Shown one piece after another: positions 31,061-37,599 of a stretch of DNA of 37,599 bases. The notes under the pieces are model-generated. The model worked only from the letters and a program-made list of their open reading frames with translations. It searched no databases and was not told the origin of the DNA. Positions within the stretch are counted from its first letter, which is position 1. Each line of letters begins with the position of its first letter. This DNA is from Cudoniella acicularis. Its lineage: Eukaryota > Ascomycota > Leotiomycetes > Helotiales > Helotiaceae. Position numbers and translations under genes: made by a program. The stretch is from contig JAAMPI010000445.1 of assembly GCA_013054445.1 (NCBI GenBank), forward strand, positions 1-37,599, given 5' to 3'.

Positions 31061-31250
31061 TAACAGGTATTCTCATATGGGAATCCTAACATGACCAGTT
31101 TCCATTTCCGTCTTTGGACCTGAACAATGGCCGCTCTAACCTGAGCCGAGCCCTGAGCACCCTGAGCATGTAGAGGGATCACCTCTAGCCCCCTTTAGAG
31201 TCGGTTATAGTTTCTCTGTCGTTTATATATAGAAATTTAAGGTGGTACTG
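31061..31250 (+). mobile_element. LTR-like repeat fragment, copy B
   Basis: Homologous to 15507-15722 from the TAACAGGTA start through GTCTTTGGACCTGA and CCCTGAGCATG to the TATATA box (GTTTATATATAG). Copy B lacks about 17 bp present in copy A after the CCCTGAG word. It sits exactly where the monooxygenase coding sequence stops. No reverse transcriptase or integrase remnant was recognised beside it. Confidence 0.5.
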
Positions 31251-31614
31251 TTGTTGACCAGGGAATCCGTTTTGGCTCCCCTTTTAATATTTACAAGGAT
31301 TCCTCCTAGAGTCGATTTTAGATCCCCGTCATACCTAAGCCTCACGAAACGGCGATCGAGCCTCCCACTCAACTTCGTCGTTAATCTGTTAAGCACTTCT
31401 TCAACTTCTCTCTGCTATTAAAAGTCGTACTCAAATACACACGATACTACTCCGTAATTACTATCAGCAATTGCTTCTATATAATTTCAAAAGTCCGAAA
31501 GAACGAAAATACAGTCTTAGGAGGTGTCACGCCTAGCGCTCCTCACGAGCATGTTACTATACGAGACGAGGTGTAATCATCTTAACAGCTATAGAACGGG
31601 AATCGTCCAGTGTA

Positions 31615-32200
31615 GTATCATTCATGCAAGACTAAGCAATATCGACGCCGCACTTTAGTTAGGCAAGTCCGGAACCACATCAAGGAAGGATCTATACCTA
31701 GGCTCCGTTAGTATAAGGAGCAGAGAATTGCATACAGGCAAGGCAAGGCAGAACCATCTCGGTAGTAGAGTTACCTGACAAAAGGGGTTTATAATTACTG
31801 GTGTACCTGTCCGCTGTCGTAAGATTCATGCAATGGCGAGACTAGGCTTAGAGAAGGTTTATGGCTAAGGTCAGCAACAGAATCATCCAAGCAATACGAA
31901 GCAGAGTCATCTCGGCGGCAAGCTACACTTGTGGAGGGGTCTCGGAACTAACGTGGCTCCTAAGCATTTCAAATTCATGCGTGGACGAATGTTACGCCTG
32001 GAAAGGATGATAAACCTTGGTCTGCCCTACATAGCTGGGAAATTCACGCAAAATCAGGACCACGTCTAGTTTGATTTATCCAATGGCGGAGCTGCAACGA
32101 GGAAGGGATTTGCATCATGGTTCGCTCCTGAATACTGGGGAAATTCAAAACATGGCAAGGCAGAATCACGTCGGTGGCAAAGTTGTATTCCTGGTCTGGG
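31615..32200. repeat. Degenerate tandem repeat with GGCAAGGCAGAATCATCTCGG core
   Basis: Variants of AAATTCA..CATGGCAAGG, CAGAATCACGTCGGTGGCA and AAGTTGTATTCCTGG recur. The clearest core copies are at 31741-31778, 31892-31931 and 32151-32195, with weaker ones near 31620, 31829, 31970 and 32040. Spacing is roughly 70-130 bp. No frame is open through it. Confidence 0.45.
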
Positions 32201-32360
32201 TTAATGATCTGATACTCTTAGGCAACTCCAAACTGCTCACATATCCCGACCTACCTGGCCTCGATGATAGGCTAAAGTCAAGAAGTCGAACTCGCACTCT
32301 GCTCAGAATGCGGTGGACGGGAAGCCCTTAACTATGCCAGGCACAACGCCTTTCTCGGAA

Positions 32361-34334
32361 CCTGATATATTGGATCTCTCAAGGAAAACTGGCAACCTCT
32401 CCGTCTATTGTATGTCTCAAGCTTCGTAAGTTTACTTCTTTTCTAGTTAACTTTGTTGTAGTATATTACTTCAGGTGCGTTAGTCTAACAGTAGTAGTTT
32501 TGTTCCTAATCTGCAATATTACGGACGGAGCTGCATTGGCTATCACGCCATCCATATTCAGGGCGTAGTCAGAAGCTGGCGACTCGCATATGTGGTTGTA
32601 TATGGCGATGTATGCTTTCTCATCCCTTTTGGAATTTACCGCCACGGGGTCTGTGATATGGTAAGTCTCTCCACATTACTGCAACGGCTATAATAACTTA
32701 TTTTTCTTTTAGGTCGACCTTGATCCTCATCGCTCCTAAAGCTGGAGAGGTCCTTCACCACCGATTACTGAAGATCATTATGAGGTTTGAACATCACTCT
32801 CTTTCTTTCACACCGATTGAACAAACTACTAACACAACCCCTGAGAGCACCGCTGTCGTATTTTGCCGTTACAGACACCGGAGTGACCTTGAATCGGTAA
32901 GTCGCCCCGGGCGTGCTCACAGTTCGCATCTAACTCGCGCTGTAGATTCACTGAAGACATGAACTACGTGGACCACTCCTTGCCTTTTAATTTGATGAAC
33001 TCTTTCTGGCGTAAGAGAGCAACGAAACCCTTGACCATGATAACTCCATAGCTAACTTCTACGACAGAGTTCTTCAAGCTGATTTCCCAGTTGGTACTGC
33101 TCTTCATCACACTGGGTTTCATAGCCGTCGGGACACCTTTATTGTTCTTGGTTCTATACTTCTTGCAGAAGCTATATCTACACACGTATCGCCAGATTCG
33201 ATTCCTAGACATCGAATTGAGGGCTAAGGTCCTTTCAAATTTCCTGGAGATAGTACGTTCTTTTCTTTCCCTCCATGCCCCGGTTCGGGTTAACATCATG
33301 CAGCTCGAAGGTATCTCTCATATTCGTGCCTTTGGCTGGCAATCTCAATCCGTCGATCAGAACATCAAGAACCTCGACATATCCCAAGGGCCTTATTATA
33401 TGATGCTTTCTACTCAACAGTGGCTTACCCTCGTGCTTGGCACGTTGGTAACAGGTCTCTCCGTTCTGGTCGTCAGCCTCGCTGTTGTTTTCAAGGCCTC
33501 CACGACTGGGGGACAGATCGGCATCGCTCTGAACATCATTCTTACTATCTCTACTACTCTCACGCGCCTCTTGCAGTCATGGACACAACTCGAAACTTCA
33601 CTTGGGGCAATCTCTCGTATCAAGACGCTTGAGGAGACTCTGCTACCTGAAGACAAGGAATGCGAGTATTCCGAACCGTCTCCTGAGTGGCCTGACAAAG
33701 GTGCCATTGAGTTCAAGGAAGTTGTTGCTGCATATAAGTGAGCATTCTTTCCTACTTGTCCTTCTTCTCATCAGACGAAACTAACTTCGTGCAGTCCTAA
33801 GACGATCTCTATGAAGATCTCACCCGGCCAGAGAGTAGGAATTTGTGGTTGAACTGGAAGGTAAATTAGCTCCCGCCCCCTGGGAGCAACTGCGCAAGAT
33901 ATTGAAGCTCGACGTTCAGCGGAAAATCCACTCTGCTGCTCTCAATGCTGCGTCTGGTTGAGTTGAAATCAGGTTTCATCACAATCGACGGCCTCGCCCG
34001 CGCTCTTCTCCTTAAAGACCGATCTAGAATCTTAATCCTGGACGAAGCGACGAGCAACATGGATGCAAGGACGGGCGAGCTTATGTAGCGCATCATTAGA
34101 GAGAAGTTCACTCAGCACACTATCGTAACGATAGCTCATCGATTGGATACTATCAGAGACGCTGATACTATTTTTGTTATGGACAAGGATAAGGTGGTGG
34201 AGGTTGGCACTCCTGATGAGTTGTTGGCTAAGAAGGCAGAGAAGAAAGCTATGGGTGGAGGTGAGGAGGAGGATGAGGAAGAAGGGGACAAAGCTTGGTT
34301 TAGAGAGATGTGGGATAATGCTCATTCAGGATAG
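32361..34334 (+). pseudogene. ABC-C (MRP-type) transporter, second half only, with deletion in the nucleotide-binding domain
   Basis: Pieces of the second membrane domain and ATPase domain of a fungal ABC-C exporter can be joined over several introns. In order: SRKTGNLSVY (about 32377), MWLYMAMYAFSSLLEFTATG, KAGEVLHHRLL, TDTGVTLNRF, MNYVDHSLPF, a long open exon (33067-33738) with MQLEGISHIRAFGWQ, then the ATPase. The Walker A motif GTGSGKST is restored across a 58-nt intron (33861-33918) but is preceded by a TGA in place of Arg. After ITIDGLA the sequence jumps to RALLLKDRSRILILDEATS, so about 90 residues with Q-loop and LSGGQ signature are missing. More stops occur at 32579-32581 and 34086-34088. 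The first membrane and ATPase halves are absent. Cannot hydrolyse ATP. Confidence 0.85.
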
Positions 34335-34476
34335 GTAACTAGAGAACATTCTTCTTTTTTAAAAAGGGGCTAAGATTGCAACAATAAGCTTAAGGCAAGT
34401 AGGGGGGGGGGCAATTGCATATACGATATCACGGCTTTATATTAAAATATTTAGATTATTTTGGTTCCCTTTTTAA

Positions 34477-36243
34477 TCACTCTTTAGCATTTCTCGCCTT
34501 TGTTAAGTGCTGTATTCCCGTCTTCGTCTCCGTGTGCTCCGTTTTCAGTTTTTGGTGCTTGATGAACATACTGGCTACTACGGCAATAGCCGCTAAGCAC
34601 GTATACAATATGAACATGTTCCTCATGCTCCACGCGAAAGCCTCTAGGACCACTTGACGCTGTGAAGCGTCCTGGATCGACTGCGTGATGCCCACGTTTG
34701 CCGCTGCCTGGCTACCCGATAGGGCCTCGAGGACAGATTCGCTGAGGCCAGCGGCAGCAAGGGATGATTGCCGAGCATCCATACTGTTTTGGAATACAAC
34801 ACCGCCGACTACAACAGACAGTGACATGGCAATGCTCCGGAGAAACAGCAAGGACGCTGTGGCTGCCGCAGTATCGCCCTGGCTAACAGTATTCTGGATA
34901 GCAACCATAGGCGCTTGGAAAAGAAGTGCAGAGCCGAGAGCGCCAACGATTTCTAATCCGACGACCACCGCAACGGACGTGTCAGCTCCGAAAATTATAT
35001 ACAGCCCTGTCCCTATCGTCATGAGTAGTGAACCAGCCCATATGGACTCTCTATAGCGGCCTGTGCGATGAATCAGGAAGCCGGCTATAATTTCGCCGAC
35101 GGCTTGTACTACTATCAGTGGTAGTAGTAGAACGCCGCTCCGGAGAGGCGAGGCTTGTTGTACGCTTTGAAGGTATAGCGGCATATAATATTCTATGCCT
35201 ATAAGGACCATACCGTGCGAAAAGACGATAAGGAAAACTGCATCGTTAGGCCAGCTTTTAAACACGGCTAGCGGCATGAGGGGGTATTTGGCCAGGCGTT
35301 GCTCGTTAAAGAGGAAGAAGCTGATTATTAGCGTCCCGAACACAATCAAGCAGATGACTTTCGGGCTATTCCAGGGAAATATCGTCCCGCCGAAATCCAG
35401 TCCAACGAGAAGTAGAGTGGTTATTGCCAGGATAGAGAGGGTTCCAAACCAATCAATAGCCCTGAGTCCTTCGCCTAGCTTCGTGCGCGGGTTATTCACG
35501 TCCAGGAAAAGAAGCGAAAGGCCAAACGTGATGCCACATACGGGGACATTGATCCAGAAGCACCAGCGCCAAGTAACGGACTGTGTAAAGGCTCCCCCGA
35601 CCAGCGGTCCAGCGGATCCAGCCAGAGCCCACACAAACCCCGAGAGGCCCATATATAGCGATCGTTGGCGCACACTGAAGAGATCTGAGATGATGATGAT
35701 CGATAATTGCACCAGGCCACCGCCAGCTACGCCTTGCAGCGCTCGTCCAGCAATTAGCATGGGCATATCGGTACTTAGCGCCGCAAGTATACTGGCGGCT
35801 GCAAATAAACTGACTGCTGTAAGGAGCACAAGCTTACGGCCCCAAATGTCACTGCACTTCGCCCAGATTGGACCCGTAGCGGCGTTGGCTAGCAGGTAGG
35901 CGCCGCCAATCCAAACATAGCCCGCAGCAGAGCGCAGATCAGTGCATATTGTCGGAATTGATTGTGCGATAATGGTCGTATCGAGGGCGGATAGGGACAG
36001 GGCGAGCTGCAAAGTATTGTTAGCTAGGTGGTTTTCGCTGAACACTAATAGAGCGGGATAGGCTACATAGAGCGCTGTTAAGATAATGTATAGACGCAAC
36101 TTTGTGCGAACCTTGGGGCTTTCTTCTAGGTCAAGCGGCGCAATAGGGATGTCACTAGGAGGAACCGTTGTGGCGGGAAGCTCTGCCGGGAGTCCAGCGT
36201 GTACTATAGGAGGCTCGGAGGCCTTGGTGATATCCATAGTCAT
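34477..36243 (-). CDS. MFS efflux transporter, 14-TM DHA2-like family
   Basis: Proton-driven export of small molecules at the plasma membrane. Two exons (36243-36067, 36006-34477) give 568 residues. The 60-nt intron (GTAGCC donor, CTAAC branch, TTTGCAG acceptor) is a multiple of three and has no stop, so the frame is also open through it. Splicing restores the expected first helix, ALYLALSLSALDTTIIAQSIPTI-like, with motif D1. Motif A-like WAKCSDIWGRK follows, then motif C-like GFVWALAGSAGPLVGG and WRWCFWINVPV. About 14 hydrophobic segments are visible, with acidic/Pro-rich N-terminal and charged C-terminal cytosolic tails. This subfamily includes toxin and drug exporters of metabolite clusters. 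The start at 36243 is the first ATG; the frame upstream of it has none. Neighbours are transporter and monooxygenase relics, so the gene may be the surviving member of a cluster. Confidence 0.92.
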   Translation of the reverse strand: MTMDITKASEPPIVHAGLPAELPATTVPPSDIPIAPLDLEESPKVRTKLRLYIILTALYVAYPALLVFSENHLANNTLQLALSLSALDTTIIAQSIPTICTDLRSAAGYVWIGGAYLLANAATGPIWAKCSDIWGRKLVLLTAVSLFAAASILAALSTDMPMLIAGRALQGVAGGGLVQLSIIIISDLFSVRQRSLYMGLSGFVWALAGSAGPLVGGAFTQSVTWRWCFWINVPVCGITFGLSLLFLDVNNPRTKLGEGLRAIDWFGTLSILAITTLLLVGLDFGGTIFPWNSPKVICLIVFGTLIISFFLFNEQRLAKYPLMPLAVFKSWPNDAVFLIVFSHGMVLIGIEYYMPLYLQSVQQASPLRSGVLLLPLIVVQAVGEIIAGFLIHRTGRYRESIWAGSLLMTIGTGLYIIFGADTSVAVVVGLEIVGALGSALLFQAPMVAIQNTVSQGDTAAATASLLFLRSIAMSLSVVVGGVVFQNSMDARQSSLAAAGLSESVLEALSGSQAAANVGITQSIQDASQRQVVLEAFAWSMRNMFILYTCLAAIAVVASMFIKHQKLKTEHTETKTGIQHLTKARNAKE

Positions 36244-37599
36244 TTGGTAGTACTCAGAGCGTACTGGTATAGAGCGCAGAATTGGTATGACGCGTTCAAT
36301 ATACAGGTCAGGAGGACGGACTAGGGACGAAGTGGAATAATGAGACAGTTCTCGTAGTCTATGGTGGAAGGGAGGGTACACTGGTGGTATAGTTGTAGAT
36401 GACTTTTGATAGACTACATGAGATCACATCAGCGAAAGGAAAAATCTACTATTGCGGGAGCTGCACTTACTTATAGGCCGATTGGCCAGTCTATTCACAC
36501 TAAAAGTGCGGGATTGCGTGACATCGCCTCCGCGTCACGTGCTGGAAAGGAGATAGAGGTATGTACTCTTTCACCTGGTGAACTGATTACCTAATTGACT
36601 CGGCAAGGCTCGGTTTGACTCTTGCCCAGCTGATCCCACTTTTGGAGTTCAGTTTTGTTTCCAACAACCAATACAAGCAGGTCTGCCTTGCTAGGATTTG
36701 CACGGCCCGGCACCGCTCTCCCAGACTAGCCAGAGCCACTAGACGATTGGGCCTCAGGAAGATACCATGAACCCTCTACTACCTGCCATGATTTGAGATT
36801 ATACTTCCAAAAGTAGCTCACCTTTTTTTCAGAAACGAAACGGACTTTCCTAGACAGTGGCAATATGCATGGCCTGCGTCCGAAGTCGCTAACTCATAGA
36901 AGCACCTGCTGCAAGTCCCGTACAGCATTAGGATCATATTATACCATTCAGCAGATATTCACATTGTGGAGAAGTGGACCTAAACCGTACAAGACCGAAG
37001 AATAACGGTATTCATGGAGCAATACGTTCCTTTAGGGGTCCGGCGATCTTTCAAAGGCTTCCGCCCACCACATGCAAGGTGTTCATGGAGATCAGCAGAG
37101 GGGTACAGGATCCGTACTAGTAGACGGCCCGGTGCTCCCCACCCGAGCTATCCCATCTGAACCCAACCCGTACCTCCACACCAACCTTGTCTAGCGGGTC
37201 TGAGATACCAGGCAAGGAACTCACGGAATTGACAAGCTTTATTGGGCGCTGTTTGGAACCATGCGCCTTTGCGCTAACCCCTCGACATATGTATTTAAAA
37301 CGTAGGACACATGTCGTCTACCGAGTCAATAACTATTCGATAATGCAATCCAATCACGCGTGAGATTATTGGTCGCGAATTGTTGAGACAACACTTGGCG
37401 CCTCAAAATTCTGAACCTTCACTACATTTCTTTCTGTGCGTTAATGGCATCTACCTCATACTGATATTCAAAAAAAGGTTGCTGCTGACTCTTCCTCCTC
37501 TATCCTGAACTATTAGCGGACTTATCATGACAAGCGCATGCCCTTCGGCCCTGGAGGATGACTGGGGCCTGGCGAGATTATGACGTTTGATCCTAGAAT
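36244..37599. other. Upstream region of the MFS gene; no gene seen to the window end
   Basis: About 1.35 kb. A 62-codon open frame at 36406-36594 has no motif or plausible extension. Short frames starting near 37527 end quickly. The first few hundred bases hold the MFS promoter. GC content appears normal and no repeat copy was recognised. Confidence 0.4.

Noticed and set aside
35195..35899. 234-codon plus-strand frame
   Set aside because: Exact antisense shadow of the MFS transporter gene, whose conserved motifs are on the other strand.
1..37599. tRNA, rRNA, CRISPR arrays and bacterial-type operons
   Set aside because: No A/B-box pair with a foldable cloverleaf, no rRNA-like block and no regularly spaced repeats; the gene structure is eukaryotic.

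Overview
The window looks like nuclear DNA of a filamentous ascomycete (Pezizomycotina). Genes are split by short introns of 44-73 nt with GTAAG-type donors and CTAAC/CTGAC/CTAAT branch points. The accessory part carries fungus-specific families (HeLo, DUF6594, Sel1/ankyrin kinases, ABC-C and 14-TM MFS transporters) and transposon relics decayed in a RIP-like way (C to T changes creating stops). A leotiomycete origin is my guess from the gene families; the sequence does not prove it. One ambiguous base (N, 9317) and two single-base homopolymer frameshifts suggest a draft assembly.

Left third (1-12.4 kb), conserved core: the tail of a GPI-anchored protein (+), the mRNA capping guanylyltransferase CEG1 (-), about 6.7 kb with no convincing gene, a Myb/SANT-like putative regulator (+), and the RNA polymerase II import factor IWR1 (-).

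Middle (13-23.2 kb), the most interesting part: a decayed Sel1/ankyrin pseudogene, then two divergently transcribed genes sharing about 277 bp. One is a non-RD protein kinase joined to Sel1-like and ankyrin repeats (-). The other is a HeLo-domain protein with a degenerate kinase domain (+). HeLo is the membrane-active cell-death domain of HET-S and resembles the four-helix bundle of MLKL, so the pair looks like a fungal counterpart of a RIPK (kinase+ankyrin)/MLKL (bundle+pseudokinase) module. Each gene contains exactly one extra base in or next to a homopolymer. The kinase gene also has an unusually long intron that, if retained, adds a hydrophobic tail and ends in a TGATG stop/start overlap with an alternative ankyrin reading frame.

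Right third (23.2-37.6 kb), a decaying accessory region: AT-rich repeats, an unidentified relic, a DUF6594 relic, an intact HSL-type alpha/beta hydrolase (-), a Tc1/mariner relic with recognisable terminal inverted repeats, the first exon of a Baeyer-Villiger-type monooxygenase cut off at an LTR-like repeat (a second copy lies at 15.5 kb), degenerate tandem repeats, the second half of an ABC-C transporter without its signature motif, and an intact MFS efflux transporter (-). Monooxygenase, hydrolase and two transporters together could be remains of a specialised-metabolite or detoxification cluster; this is inference.

Splice sites and reading frames were worked out by eye. No database search was possible.
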